NCBI GenBank assembly: GCA_943370295.1
Contig: CALRQL020000016.1
Span: forward strand, 1 to 64,000
Source: SB11 sp943370295
GTDB taxonomy: Bacteria > Bacteroidota > Bacteroidia > UBA8524
Length of the DNA: 64,000 bases
Direction: 5' to 3'
The notes beneath the pieces were generated by a model. The model had not been told where the DNA came from. It did no database searches and saw nothing but the letters and a program-made list of their open reading frames with translations. Position 1 is the first letter of the stretch, and each line of letters starts with the position of its first letter. The position numbers were made by a program, and so were the translations under genes. Below, in pieces: positions 8,161 to 17,698 of the stretch.

Positions 8161-10620
8161 ATGCTGCGCTATACCATATTACTATTCACGTTGCTGGGCA
8201 GTATTGCCTTGTTTGGGCAAAAAAATGCCATTATCACGGGCATTGTTACTGATTCACTGGGGCGTAGTGTTGAAGACGCAGGCGTAAACATTAAGGGTAG
8301 TGATAAAGGCACTTTCACAGCAAAAAACGGCAGTTACTCGCTATACATACCTGCAAACGCAGAAATTACGCTGATATTTAGCCACATTAGTGCTAAATCA
8401 GTGGTTAAAACCATAGGGCCGTTTGCCCCCGATAGCAAAAACAAGCTAAATGTATCGCTTGGGTTTAAATACTTTGAACTTGCTGAAACCGAGTTTGAAT
8501 ACGAGCGAGACAGGGGTTTACCCATTATCACGCTTAACCCCAAAGTATCAGGTCTCAACCCCAACGTATCGGGTAACTTTGAAAGCATTTTGCGCACCTT
8601 GCCCGGTGTTTCATCTAACAACGAGCTAAGTTCAGCCTACAACGTTCGCGGGGGTAATTTTGATGAGAACCTTGTGTATGTAAACGATATTGAGATTTAC
8701 CGACCGCAGATTGTGCGCAGCGGCCAGCAAGAGGGGTTAAGTTTTATCAACCCTGATATGGTGGAGAGTGTGCGCTTTTCGGCAGGTGGTTTTGAAGCAA
8801 AATACGGCGATAAACTTTCGAGTGTGCTGGATGTAAAATACCGCAAACCCGAAAAGCTGGAAGCAGGTGCAAACCTAAATTTTATGGGTGCCAGCCTGTT
8901 TGCAGGCGGGCGCAGCAAACGCCGCCTAAGCTGGATGCTGGGTAGCCGCATACGTAGCAACCAATACATACTAAACAGTTTAGAAGTACAAGGCAGCTAC
9001 AAGCCTTTGTTTGTAGATATACAAGGGTTGTTTACTTACGATATCAACAAAAAAATGCGTATCAGCTATTTGGGAAATTATGCCCTGAACCGTTTTTTGC
9101 TAATACCCGAAACCCAACGCACATCGTTTGGTACAGTTACTAACGCTTTACAACTGACTGTGTTTTTTGACGGTAGCGAATTGATGCGTTACAATACCTT
9201 TATGAACGGTCTTACGTTTGATTGGGATGCAAGCAAAAATACCAACCTTAAACTATTAGGTTCCTACTATACCAGCAGCGAGACAGAATATTTTACTACA
9301 GAGGGAGCTTACCGTCTTGACCAACTTGAAAATGAGATAGGCAGCGATAACTTCGGGCAGGCAAAGTTTAATAAAGGTGTAGGATACTTCATCAACCATG
9401 CCCGCAACAAGCTGGATGCCCAAGTAGCCTCTATCAGCCACAAGGGCAATCACATTACTAAAAAAACACAGCTGTATTGGGGGGCTACCTTCCAAACCGA
9501 ATCGGTAAAAGACAGGGTACGCGAATGGTATTATGTTGATTCAGCAGGTTACTCTGTTCCGTTTAACAGCGGCGACACATTAAACATTAACAGTTTTGTA
9601 AAAGGTTCTAATGCCTTGCAATCGCAACGTATATCGGGCTATATACAAAACACTACCATGCTGATAGATTCTATCCGCTTGCAGGTTACTTACGGTATCA
9701 GAACTAACTATTGGTCGCTAAACCAACAAAACGTTATCAGCCCTCGGGTACAAATTTCGTTTGAGCCTTATCGAGCTTATAACCGCCGCGTAAAACACGA
9801 TAGCCTTAAAAAATTAGACTGGAGCTTCCACTTTGCGTTCGGCCATTACTACCAACCCCCGTTTTACCGTGAATTGCGCGGACTTGACGGCAAGGTAAAT
9901 ACCAACGTAAAAGCCCAACGCAGTATCCATTATGTTTTTGGGGGCGATATGAACTTTACGGCTTGGGGCAGGCCGTTCAAGTTTTATTCAGAGGTGTACT
10001 ACAAACAACTCGATAACCTTGTACCCTACCAAATTGAGAACGTCCGTATCCGCTATTATGCCAATAACAACTCAAAAGGCCGTGCCTTTGGTTGGGATGC
10101 CCGTATCAACGGCGAGTTTATTGAAGATTTGGAATCGTGGTTCAGCCTCTCTATCATGAGCATCAAAGAAAATATTACCTACACTGATGTGAAGGGTGTA
10201 CAACGTGAATCGGGTTATATACGCCGCCCCACCGACCAACGCTTTAATTTGGGTATATTTTTTCAGGATGAGTTGGATAGATGGCCCCGCTATAAAATGC
10301 AACTTAATCTTGTGTATGGCTCAAATCTACCCTTTTATTTGGGTGCCGATAACCGCTATAAGGAAGGTTTTAAACTTCCTGCTTACCGCCGTATCGACAT
10401 CGGTTTCTCTCGCGATATTATTACCGAAGGCGACAGCATTACTTCAAAAGTGGGTAAATGGTTCAAAGGATTGGCACTTAGCTTACAGGTGTTCAATCTA
10501 ACACAGGCCAATAATACCATTTCATACATTTGGGTGCGTGATGTTGAAGGCACTACTTTTGGCGTTCCTAACTACCTAACCAGTCGCCGTATTAACTTAA
10601 CTGTGTTGATGAGGTTTTAA
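8161..10620 (+). CDS. TonB-dependent receptor with CarboxypepD_reg-like domain
   Basis: Outer-membrane receptor of about 819 residues. A signal peptide (about 1-20, ending LFGQ) precedes a carboxypeptidase-regulatory-like beta-sandwich (GIVTDSLGRSVEDAGVNIKG, about 22-105). A plug domain follows (LRTLPGVSS, then YNVRGGNFDENLVYVNDIEIY), then a 22-strand-type barrel ending in the terminal phenylalanine typical of outer-membrane proteins. It would import a TonB-energised ligand. No SusD partner is present, which argues against a glycan-uptake PUL, and the ligand is unknown. ATG 8161 gives a good signal peptide; the frame also opens at TTG 8140. It lies 30 bases after rpe, and the ExbB/ExbD/TonB set at 37000-38875 could power it. 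Confidence 0.9.
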   Translation: MLRYTILLFTLLGSIALFGQKNAIITGIVTDSLGRSVEDAGVNIKGSDKGTFTAKNGSYSLYIPANAEITLIFSHISAKSVVKTIGPFAPDSKNKLNVSLGFKYFELAETEFEYERDRGLPIITLNPKVSGLNPNVSGNFESILRTLPGVSSNNELSSAYNVRGGNFDENLVYVNDIEIYRPQIVRSGQQEGLSFINPDMVESVRFSAGGFEAKYGDKLSSVLDVKYRKPEKLEAGANLNFMGASLFAGGRSKRRLSWMLGSRIRSNQYILNSLEVQGSYKPLFVDIQGLFTYDINKKMRISYLGNYALNRFLLIPETQRTSFGTVTNALQLTVFFDGSELMRYNTFMNGLTFDWDASKNTNLKLLGSYYTSSETEYFTTEGAYRLDQLENEIGSDNFGQAKFNKGVGYFINHARNKLDAQVASISHKGNHITKKTQLYWGATFQTESVKDRVREWYYVDSAGYSVPFNSGDTLNINSFVKGSNALQSQRISGYIQNTTMLIDSIRLQVTYGIRTNYWSLNQQNVISPRVQISFEPYRAYNRRVKHDSLKKLDWSFHFAFGHYYQPPFYRELRGLDGKVNTNVKAQRSIHYVFGGDMNFTAWGRPFKFYSEVYYKQLDNLVPYQIENVRIRYYANNNSKGRAFGWDARINGEFIEDLESWFSLSIMSIKENITYTDVKGVQRESGYIRRPTDQRFNLGIFFQDELDRWPRYKMQLNLVYGSNLPFYLGADNRYKEGFKLPAYRRIDIGFSRDIITEGDSITSKVGKWFKGLALSLQVFNLTQANNTISYIWVRDVEGTTFGVPNYLTSRRINLTVLMRF

Positions 10621-10623
10621 GCC

Positions 10624-10692
10624 CTTCGACAGGCTCTGGAAACAATCTCCGACAGGCTCATTCTTCGGCAAGCTCACTCTTCGACAAGCTCA
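10624..10692. repeat. four copies of a 14-bp CTTCGACARGCTCA repeat
   Basis: Degenerate direct copies start at 10624, 10647, 10663 and 10679, fitting the consensus CTTCGACARGCTCA. They fill the gap between two convergent genes. The last copy contains the TGA stop codon of the MBOAT gene (10690-10692). Confidence 0.85.
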
Positions 10693-12180
10693 GAATTGTA
10701 GGTAAATAAACGGCTGCGTTTCTGAAGAATAGAATTGGTAGATAAACAATATCACCACAAGCCCAACCACTGCCTTTAAAGGCCAATACAACTGGGTAAA
10801 ATACTGCACCATCGTATCTTTAAGATGCAAGGGCAAGAAATGTATCAATGCAGCCAATGCAAATACTATAAACTCGCGGTAATAAATCGGGAACCATTGC
10901 AGGGCAATGCTCCAATCCATTTTCACGAACATCATTTCGTACATATCCCAAGCCACGGGCACTTCGCGTACATTGAATATCACCATGGTAAGGCTTATGA
11001 AGGCAAACGTAAGCACTATACTTACTACTGAATATACATTGCCGTTGATACTCTTCTTTAGCGATGCCCGCCAGTTTTGACTGGCTACGTCCCACGCTAT
11101 GGCGGCACCGTGCAACGTACCCCAAAGTATGTAGGTAAACTTAGGACCGTGCCACACGCCCGATATTACAAACGTGAAAAGACTGGCCATTACAATACCT
11201 GTCTTCTTCATACCCCGCCATGCAAACGACATGGGCATAAACACGTATTCGTTTAGCCAGCTTGAAAGTGTTATGTGCCAGCGTCGCCAAAAATCGCTGA
11301 TGTTTTGCGCCATAAACGGGCGGTTAAAATTGCCTTGCAACTCCAACCCCAACAGTAATGATATACCCAGCATCATATCGGTATATCCTGCAAAATCATA
11401 ATAAAACTGTATAGTGCCCATTAACACCGCCATCAGGTTGTCAAAGCCGGAAAACAGTGTAGGCGATATAAATACCCGCTCGATAAAATTCACCCATAAG
11501 AAATCGGCAATCAGGTATTTCTTTACAGCACCAATCAATATCAAAAAGAACCCTTTGCCGATAAACTCTTCGGTTACGGTTAGTTTGGCCTGCAAACGAG
11601 GCAAAATATCGCGGGCACGTGCAATGGGCCCGGCTATGATGGTGGTAAACAATGATACATACAACAGGTAATTGATGTAGCTTTCTTCGGGCTCGTCAAT
11701 CATCTCGTTATAGCAATCCATTACATAGCTGATGGTTTTAAAAATATAAAACGATATACCGATGGGCATTAAAAAGCTGCCTTGGGGCGGCGTTAGCTTT
11801 GTGCCCAGTAACACATCTACGTTTTCAAGAATAAAAGGAGAATATTTATAATACAGCAACGAGCCCAAACTTACCACCAACGAAAGCAGCAGCCATGCTT
11901 TCTTCTTTCCTTCGCTGTGTGTTTTAAGAATTTGTTTGCCGATAAGAAAGTCGCTTGCCGCAACGGCCATCATCAGCAACACATACAAGCCGCTAAGTTT
12001 GTAATAGATAAACAAGCTAAACAGCAACAGCACTGTGTTACGTGTTTTTACTTTATTAAATACCCCGGCATAAATGAGGTAAAACACTGAAAACAGTGCG
12101 AAAAAGAATACCGAATTGAATTGCAGGGGATTGAATTTGCTGTACTCAAACTGCTTAAAAAATGCCAACGCCTTGTCCAT
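10690..12180 (-). CDS. MBOAT family membrane O-acyltransferase
   Basis: A 496-residue polytopic membrane protein of the AlgI/DltB branch of MBOAT enzymes, which move acyl groups across the inner membrane onto extracytoplasmic polymers. It shows PIGISFYIFKTISYVMDCY (about 139-157), the conserved FWRRWHITLS (297-306) and the catalytic-histidine motif SGVWHGPKFTYILWG with His344. Operon partners encoded upstream are an acyl carrier protein and two SGNH-fold proteins, the same division of labour as in AlgI/AlgJ/AlgX or PatA/PatB. I infer O-acylation of a surface or cell-wall glycan. The acceptor and acyl chain are not evident. Its stop codon lies inside a short repeat. Confidence 0.9.
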   Translation of the reverse strand: MDKALAFFKQFEYSKFNPLQFNSVFFFALFSVFYLIYAGVFNKVKTRNTVLLLFSLFIYYKLSGLYVLLMMAVAASDFLIGKQILKTHSEGKKKAWLLLSLVVSLGSLLYYKYSPFILENVDVLLGTKLTPPQGSFLMPIGISFYIFKTISYVMDCYNEMIDEPEESYINYLLYVSLFTTIIAGPIARARDILPRLQAKLTVTEEFIGKGFFLILIGAVKKYLIADFLWVNFIERVFISPTLFSGFDNLMAVLMGTIQFYYDFAGYTDMMLGISLLLGLELQGNFNRPFMAQNISDFWRRWHITLSSWLNEYVFMPMSFAWRGMKKTGIVMASLFTFVISGVWHGPKFTYILWGTLHGAAIAWDVASQNWRASLKKSINGNVYSVVSIVLTFAFISLTMVIFNVREVPVAWDMYEMMFVKMDWSIALQWFPIYYREFIVFALAALIHFLPLHLKDTMVQYFTQLYWPLKAVVGLVVILFIYQFYSSETQPFIYLQF

Positions 12181-12189
12181 CTTCCCTGC

Positions 12190-14001
12190 TTACCTGCTTA
12201 TAATTAATGTTTGCCCTATGCGTATTGCATCGCCACGCAGGTTGTTCAACTTTTTAATTTGAGCCACGGTTACTCCGTGTTTCTTGGCTATCGACCACAA
12301 TGTGTCTCCGTTCCTCACCTTATAGCGAACTATTCCATCGGTCTCTTTCTTCTTGGCAGGCGTTTTCTTTGGCTTGGAAGTTTCTTTTTTAGGGGTTGGG
12401 GTAACGGTTTCTTCCACCACTGTTTCCGTATTCTCAGTCACCGAAGCGGTTTTGGGTGCAGGCTTATCAATGTATATATCCAGCTTTTGCCCCCTGCGCA
12501 CCACTACGGTTTCTAAACCGTTCCAATCCATTATATCGTCAACACCCACCTTATACTTTTTGGCAATGGCGGTAAGTTTCTCACCCTTCTTCACGGTGTG
12601 TACCACCTTGGTTTTGGTACTGTCGTTTTCAGGGTCAACCAAGTTATCTTTAGTAATAAACAAGCCGTCGTTAACCGTGGCTAAGTTTCCGTCGGCCACT
12701 ACTAAACGCTCAGGCCTACCCTTTAGGTAGTGCATGTACGAGTTTAAAAAGGCATTCAGGTATAAATCGCCTTTTAGGTGATACCCTGCCGTGGTTAAAT
12801 GCACTTTGTCTTTTTTAGCCAGTTGGTGCCTGCGCCATTTAAGCATAGAGTACCGTCCGCCTGATACCGAAAAGTAATTGTACCAAGAGACACCGTTTTG
12901 CTGGGCTATTTTTTGGGTAAGCTGCGAAAACTGAAGCGTGGCAAATACATTTTTACGTTTGCGGTAAATATCCTGCGAACAAGACACGATAATAGAAGCA
13001 TTGGGGGCGGCTTCTTTAATGGCTTGTATCACCAGTGTAAGGTTATTGCCTAACTCATCCTCTTTAAACGTGAAACCGTAAAAGTCGTTGGCACCCAAAT
13101 CTATCACCACCATATCAGGCTGCATTTCCTGCAAATGGCTGTTCATAAGGGTTTGGCCTAAAATGCTGTTATATCCCGCACCGTTTATACCTACACTATT
13201 ATACACCACCCCTTTGTTGTGCGGGGTTTCAATCATCAAACCGTAACACTCAAAATGATTTTGAAGGCTATCGGTTTGGTTCATAAAAACAGCAAACGTA
13301 TCGCTCACCATTGGCAAATCAACGGTAACGTATGGTAGGTGAAGCTGGGTATTGGTTTTCAGGTAAATGGTATCGTCAAGGTTGTTCAGCTTAATTTTAA
13401 GGTCAAAGCTGGTGCTGTCTTTCTTGCAATAGATTTTAAGCACCGTAAAATCGGGCATCAATATCCCACCCTTAAACCCAAACTTAAAACCTGCTTCGTT
13501 ATCCTTGGTTTTGGCTACTGCTCCCGCCAAACCAATATCCATAAAGTTGGGGTTCTTAACGTTGCGCGCACCTTCCCAATCGCCGTACTTCCACGTGCGG
13601 TAATCGTAGGTTGAGTGTGTGCCGGCACAAGCGTACGGGAATATGAAACCACGTCCGCCGTACCCGAATATCTGCTGGATATTCTCACGGATATACCCTG
13701 TAAAAAAGTCGGCTTGTATGTGCGAGTCGCCAATGTGCAGAATGTTCACTTTTTTGCTGTTGGCATTTGCCAGCTTACTAAAGAAGTTATGTACTGCGGT
13801 CGCATTGTCCCACTCAACAAAGTTGCTGCTGTATTTTATAAAAGGTAAATAGCGCTGGTAACGGGCAAATTGTGAAAGGTATCTTTCATCGGTGAAAGTA
13901 TCGTTCAGTTTCAGCCCCTTCATACCCGTGTGCTGGGCACTAACAGTCAGGAAGCTAACTACTCCGAAAATACTGACTAATATATATTTAACTACTTTCA
14001 A
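12190..14001 (-). CDS. SGNH-fold hydrolase/transferase with two LysM domains
   Basis: A 603-residue exported protein: signal peptide (1-22), an SGNH/GDSL-like domain (about 85-430) and two C-terminal LysM domains (about 464-510 and 557-602), joined by a lysine/proline/threonine-rich linker. SGNH blocks are visible: GDSH with nucleophile Ser93, the block II glycine region GINGAGYNS, GAND in block III, and DKVHLT with the catalytic Asp and His. LysM binds peptidoglycan, so the enzyme is probably fixed to the wall in the periplasm. It lies 10 bases upstream of the MBOAT gene and 22 bases downstream of the second SGNH gene. Likely role: transfer or removal of the acyl group delivered by the MBOAT protein. 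Confidence 0.85.
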   Translation of the reverse strand: MKVVKYILVSIFGVVSFLTVSAQHTGMKGLKLNDTFTDERYLSQFARYQRYLPFIKYSSNFVEWDNATAVHNFFSKLANANSKKVNILHIGDSHIQADFFTGYIRENIQQIFGYGGRGFIFPYACAGTHSTYDYRTWKYGDWEGARNVKNPNFMDIGLAGAVAKTKDNEAGFKFGFKGGILMPDFTVLKIYCKKDSTSFDLKIKLNNLDDTIYLKTNTQLHLPYVTVDLPMVSDTFAVFMNQTDSLQNHFECYGLMIETPHNKGVVYNSVGINGAGYNSILGQTLMNSHLQEMQPDMVVIDLGANDFYGFTFKEDELGNNLTLVIQAIKEAAPNASIIVSCSQDIYRKRKNVFATLQFSQLTQKIAQQNGVSWYNYFSVSGGRYSMLKWRRHQLAKKDKVHLTTAGYHLKGDLYLNAFLNSYMHYLKGRPERLVVADGNLATVNDGLFITKDNLVDPENDSTKTKVVHTVKKGEKLTAIAKKYKVGVDDIMDWNGLETVVVRRGQKLDIYIDKPAPKTASVTENTETVVEETVTPTPKKETSKPKKTPAKKKETDGIVRYKVRNGDTLWSIAKKHGVTVAQIKKLNNLRGDAIRIGQTLIISR

Positions 14002-14023
14002 CCGTTTGTAAGTTAACGCTATC

Positions 14024-15562
14024 TTATAAGTTTTGTTGTTTAATTACGTAGTTGTTGTACTCACGCATCAACGCCGTAAATATAAGGTTTGCCATTATCT
14101 TTTGTCCTTTGGGTGATAAATGCCCGTCAAGCGCGCACAACCCTTTCCTATTCCACGTAAGTATTGAGTTATCACCGCCCATTGCATCCAGCAAGCTCCA
14201 AAAAGCACAGTTGGCGCGCAAGGCAGCCGCTTTCTGCACATCGCTAAGGCAGCGCACTTGCTGGTACGATTGTGCATCACTCCCTTGTTTATAGCCCATA
14301 TCGCCGTTACCAATTACCAAAATACTGGCATTGGGAGCTGCTTTTTTAAACTTCATAAACAGGCGGTAAAAGGCATCTTCGTAATACTTGCATTCTTTTT
14401 CACTTTCTAAATACGGTATCATATTGGCACCGTATTGAAACACAATAAGGCGGGTATTGGTAAGTTTTGCCTGTGTAGCCAGATAATTATCGTCGATACG
14501 CATTAAGCCGTCGCCGCTATGCCCGCGAATGGCATAATTATCAACGGTGATACCTGTTGAGTCATCCACCAACAATCCATAAATATCAGGGCTGTTACTG
14601 CCCAAAAACTCTACCCTAAAACCGCTTAATCCCGCTGGTATTTTAAGTTTTGTTTTGGCAAAACCTAATTGGGGTTTTATGGTATCGGCACTTAACAATT
14701 CATTGCCTAATGTGTAACAGCGTACGCCGAAACCTTCGCTGCTGCGCCCATACATTAACGATACATCGTTGTACTTCACCCCGCTTGAAAAGCGGTAGGT
14801 AACCCCTGCATTTCGGGTATATTTTACCAACTTCTGCTTTGCAGCAGGTACCGGCTGGCTATCGGTTTTGGGTTGTGAGCTATCAGTATTGCCCAATGAA
14901 TCAATGGCAGGTTTGGGAACTTCGGGCAGCACTTCCCCTTTTGCAAAACGGAATACCGAACCGCTCAATCCGTAGTAACTGCCTTTAATCTTGTTGTTAA
15001 ATACATTGTAGCGTGTCCATGTACCTGTGTTTGTTCGGGTATAAGAGGCACAGCTTGCCACATCGTCCAAGGGCACAAATCCAAGTCCTTTACCGCCGAA
15101 CTTTGCCTGCAAGTTGCTGCGGATGTGTTCGGTAACACGGTCGCCTTCTAATTGTGAATCGCCGTAGTGAGCCACGCGCACCACTGTGTTGTCTTTCTCG
15201 TCAATTAGTGAAGCAAAAAAGGCATCCAACGCGGTTGCGTTGTAAATTTTATTATCGCGCGAAGAAGTATCGCCCGGTTTTACTAAAAATGCTGAATCAA
15301 CCCTCCCCTTCTTTTTAATTTTTTGTATGCTGATGGTATCCTGTGTCATCAGCTTATCGGCCAGTTGTTCGGCGTTTTCGTTCACCGTGGCCGTATCGGG
15401 GGTAAGTATATCTGTAAGAGTGATGAATTGCAGTCTGCCGCTTTTATCGCCGGTTACTTTACTATCCCAGGCAGCAAACGTATTCTCGTACACAAAAGAA
15501 AACAGTACCAGTGCCCCATTAAGGACAAACAAAATGGCAACGGCTTTCCATATTTTATTCAT
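14024..15562 (-). CDS. membrane-anchored SGNH-fold protein
   Basis: A 512-residue protein with one N-terminal membrane helix (5-25), a linker of about 90 residues and an SGNH domain. The blocks are YGDSQLEGD with Ser136, block II IRGHSGDG, block III QYGAN (the usual following Asp is Met) and block V LDGHLSPKG with Asp and His. It is paralogous in outline to the LysM-bearing neighbour but without LysM. A proline/serine-rich segment interrupts the domain near residues 215-240. Its start overlaps the ACP stop by one base (TGATG), a sign of coupling. Role inferred: second acyl-handling enzyme of the ACP/MBOAT system, comparable to AlgJ/AlgX-type proteins. Confidence 0.82.
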   Translation of the reverse strand: MNKIWKAVAILFVLNGALVLFSFVYENTFAAWDSKVTGDKSGRLQFITLTDILTPDTATVNENAEQLADKLMTQDTISIQKIKKKGRVDSAFLVKPGDTSSRDNKIYNATALDAFFASLIDEKDNTVVRVAHYGDSQLEGDRVTEHIRSNLQAKFGGKGLGFVPLDDVASCASYTRTNTGTWTRYNVFNNKIKGSYYGLSGSVFRFAKGEVLPEVPKPAIDSLGNTDSSQPKTDSQPVPAAKQKLVKYTRNAGVTYRFSSGVKYNDVSLMYGRSSEGFGVRCYTLGNELLSADTIKPQLGFAKTKLKIPAGLSGFRVEFLGSNSPDIYGLLVDDSTGITVDNYAIRGHSGDGLMRIDDNYLATQAKLTNTRLIVFQYGANMIPYLESEKECKYYEDAFYRLFMKFKKAAPNASILVIGNGDMGYKQGSDAQSYQQVRCLSDVQKAAALRANCAFWSLLDAMGGDNSILTWNRKGLCALDGHLSPKGQKIMANLIFTALMREYNNYVIKQQNL

Positions 15563-15804
15563 CAGTTCTTTTTGGCTTCGATAAGACGCAGTAAATCGCC
15601 CACGTTTTTCATGCCTATAACTTCTTTCAGTTTAAATTTAATGCCAAACTGCTCTTCAACGGTTGAAATAAGCGTGTGGTGGTTCAACGAATCCCAACGC
15701 TCAACATCTTTGGCAGTCATTGCATCGTGAATTTCTAAGTTAGTATCTGCAAACACCTTGCGGAAAACAGCGGTAGTTTGCTCTTTTATCTCTTCGGAAG
15801 TCAT
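15562..15804 (-). CDS. acyl carrier protein
   Basis: An 80-residue four-helix carrier protein. The phosphopantetheine site is WDSLNHHTLI with Ser39, followed by the typical helix III and an acidic surface. It differs from housekeeping AcpP in having WDSL rather than GADSLD, which points to a specialised carrier, like DltC or those in MBOAT and polyketide loci. It is the first gene of the operon leading to two SGNH proteins and an MBOAT acyltransferase. The simplest reading is that it presents the acyl group to the MBOAT enzyme. A TACTTTTG promoter element lies 31 bases upstream. Confidence 0.9.
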   Translation of the reverse strand: MTSEEIKEQTTAVFRKVFADTNLEIHDAMTAKDVERWDSLNHHTLISTVEEQFGIKFKLKEVIGMKNVGDLLRLIEAKKN

Positions 15805-15835
15805 TTTGTTTGTGTGAGTGTATATTTTGGCGAAG

Positions 15836-15843
15836 CAAAAGTA
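15836..15843 (-). promoter_or_regulatory. -7 promoter element of the ACP-SGNH-SGNH-MBOAT operon
   Basis: Reads TACTTTTG on the minus strand, a full match to TAnnTTTG, 31 bases before the ACP ATG. Confidence 0.45.
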
Positions 15844-15926
15844 CTAAAAGCCAGTGTATAATTATAAACCCAACGCTAAAGGGTGTATAGTATTGTAGGC
15901 TTTAGCTACTCATGTAAAACAAGAAA

Positions 15927-15952
15927 TCCCCTTAGTACAAGTACCAAGGGGA
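15927..15952 (-). terminator. terminator of the decarboxylase gene
   Basis: A 12-bp stem (TCCCCTTAGTAC with GTACCAAGGGGA, one mismatch) around a two-base loop, followed on the minus strand by a T-rich stretch. It lies 57 bases after the decarboxylase stop and before the ACP promoter. Confidence 0.6.
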
Positions 15953-16008
15953 ATATGAATCGGGAGAGAGAGTTGCTAAAACTACGGACAGAATATTATA
16001 ACCTACGT

Positions 16009-17682
16009 TTACATAGTTGCTAACCGTTTAATCTGTGGCGGTAAATCAGTTGAAGGAATATCTACCTGCACCACCGATAACGTTTTGGTATTCTTCTTCA
16101 CTTCGGCCAGCACTTTATCAAGTTCTTTATAGGTTTTCACCAAATATCCTTTGCCACCCATCACCTCTGCCAGCTTATAATATTGCCAAACAGGTAGAAT
16201 GTTGTAAGGTCTGAATTCACCTTGACCTTCAAAAGGAGCTAAATCAACCAATGCTTGCTCAATGCCGTAGATACCGTTGTTCATTACAAACACAATACTG
16301 CCGGGGCAATGGTTGGATAACATGGATAGGGCTTGATCGACCATTTGGAAACCGCCATCCCCGCTAAACGATACGGCTCGTTTGCCCGATGCCAGTGCAA
16401 CGCCTGCTGCCATGGGTGCGGCTGCACCTATTGAGCCCCAAGCAGCCTCTGACACGAAGCCGTTTTGCTTTTTAATCACTAAATCGCTTACCACATACAT
16501 CGAGTCGCTTTCATCTACCAACACTATCATATCGTCGGTAATAAAATCCTGCATCCTTCTGAAAAATCCGTTAAAGGTTATCTCGTTGCCCTTATCGGGC
16601 ACATCCAATAAGCCTTGTGCCCTAACGGGCTTTCCTGTGGGGCTTTTATATTTTGCGGCTTGTAGTCGTTTTACTAACGCCGGCAATAAATCGTACGTAT
16701 AAACTCCGGGGAATTTTTGGTAGCCAACTCTTACACCGCCGTCGTATGCAACAGCCATGTATTTGTAGCTGCTGTTAATGATATCCAGATAATCATCCGT
16801 AATGATGGTGCCTAAGCAAAGTAAAAAGTCGCTGTTATCTACCTTTGCCCTTAAATCGGCACTGCTCGCAGCTCCAGTGTAAGTCCCGATAAAGTACGGA
16901 TTATCCTCAGCCAGTAAGGTTTTGGCAAGCAATGTTGTTATATAGCCCAACCCTGTGGTTTTTAGCAGGTTCTCAAATGTGTTTTGCAAACCATACCGTT
17001 GTAGCTCTATACCACCCCAAATAATGGGCTGTTCAGCATTTTGAAGTGCTGCGGTTATCACACTCAATACAGCATCTAACTGTTCAGGGTCGCTTTGCGG
17101 TAACTCTAAATCCAGCTTTTTCAAAGGTCGGGGGCAAGGGGCTTGCCACATATCCTTGTAGCACTCAATATATACGGGTTTCTTGTGGATATAGCATTTC
17201 ACAATAGCTTCGTCTATCAAGGCTGGCGCGTTAGGAATATCTTCAATGGTAACTGCCGCCGCGGTGATGTTTTCGTAGGCTTTTTTGTTTGAAGTAAAAT
17301 TGCCCGTTGAGTGATGTATTAGCACCCCCAACTCGTTTTCGTAAAACATATCGCTGTGCGACGGATGCCCGTTTAAAAACACTACGGGGTTACGCTCAAC
17401 CCACGAACTTGCAATACCGTTTATCAAACTAAAAGCTCCTACACCGTAGGTTACACTAATGGCTCCAAACCCTTTTAAGCGGGCATAGGCATCGGCGGCA
17501 TATCCTCCGCATAATTCGTTGGGCGCATTTATCAGTTGAATATCGGGGTGCTTTTCCTCAAGAATATCCAAAAACGGAGTCATAAAATCGCCGGGAACAA
17601 CAAACAAATGGGTAAGTCCCATTTCTTTAAGTCGCTCAGCTATGTAGTCCGATATGGTATAGGTAACAGGTTTAGTTGTCAT
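16009..17682 (-). CDS. thiamine-diphosphate 2-keto-acid decarboxylase (pyruvate/indolepyruvate type)
   Basis: A 557-residue enzyme with the three-domain plan of pyruvate and indolepyruvate decarboxylases. The PYR domain carries the cofactor-activating glutamate Glu56 in PNELCGGYAADAYARL and the paired histidines HH at 123-124 that mark decarboxylases. The C-terminal PP domain has GDGGFQMVDQ and NNGIYGIEQ for magnesium-diphosphate binding. The reaction is a 2-keto acid to an aldehyde plus CO2. The neighbouring flavin amine oxidase could supply the keto acid from an amino acid, so indolepyruvate or phenylpyruvate is an attractive but unproved substrate. A terminator-like hairpin separates it from that gene, so co-transcription may be partial. 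Confidence 0.85.
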   Translation of the reverse strand: MTTKPVTYTISDYIAERLKEMGLTHLFVVPGDFMTPFLDILEEKHPDIQLINAPNELCGGYAADAYARLKGFGAISVTYGVGAFSLINGIASSWVERNPVVFLNGHPSHSDMFYENELGVLIHHSTGNFTSNKKAYENITAAAVTIEDIPNAPALIDEAIVKCYIHKKPVYIECYKDMWQAPCPRPLKKLDLELPQSDPEQLDAVLSVITAALQNAEQPIIWGGIELQRYGLQNTFENLLKTTGLGYITTLLAKTLLAEDNPYFIGTYTGAASSADLRAKVDNSDFLLCLGTIITDDYLDIINSSYKYMAVAYDGGVRVGYQKFPGVYTYDLLPALVKRLQAAKYKSPTGKPVRAQGLLDVPDKGNEITFNGFFRRMQDFITDDMIVLVDESDSMYVVSDLVIKKQNGFVSEAAWGSIGAAAPMAAGVALASGKRAVSFSGDGGFQMVDQALSMLSNHCPGSIVFVMNNGIYGIEQALVDLAPFEGQGEFRPYNILPVWQYYKLAEVMGGKGYLVKTYKELDKVLAEVKKNTKTLSVVQVDIPSTDLPPQIKRLATM

Positions 17683-17698
17683 TTTCGGAGTATTGTTT

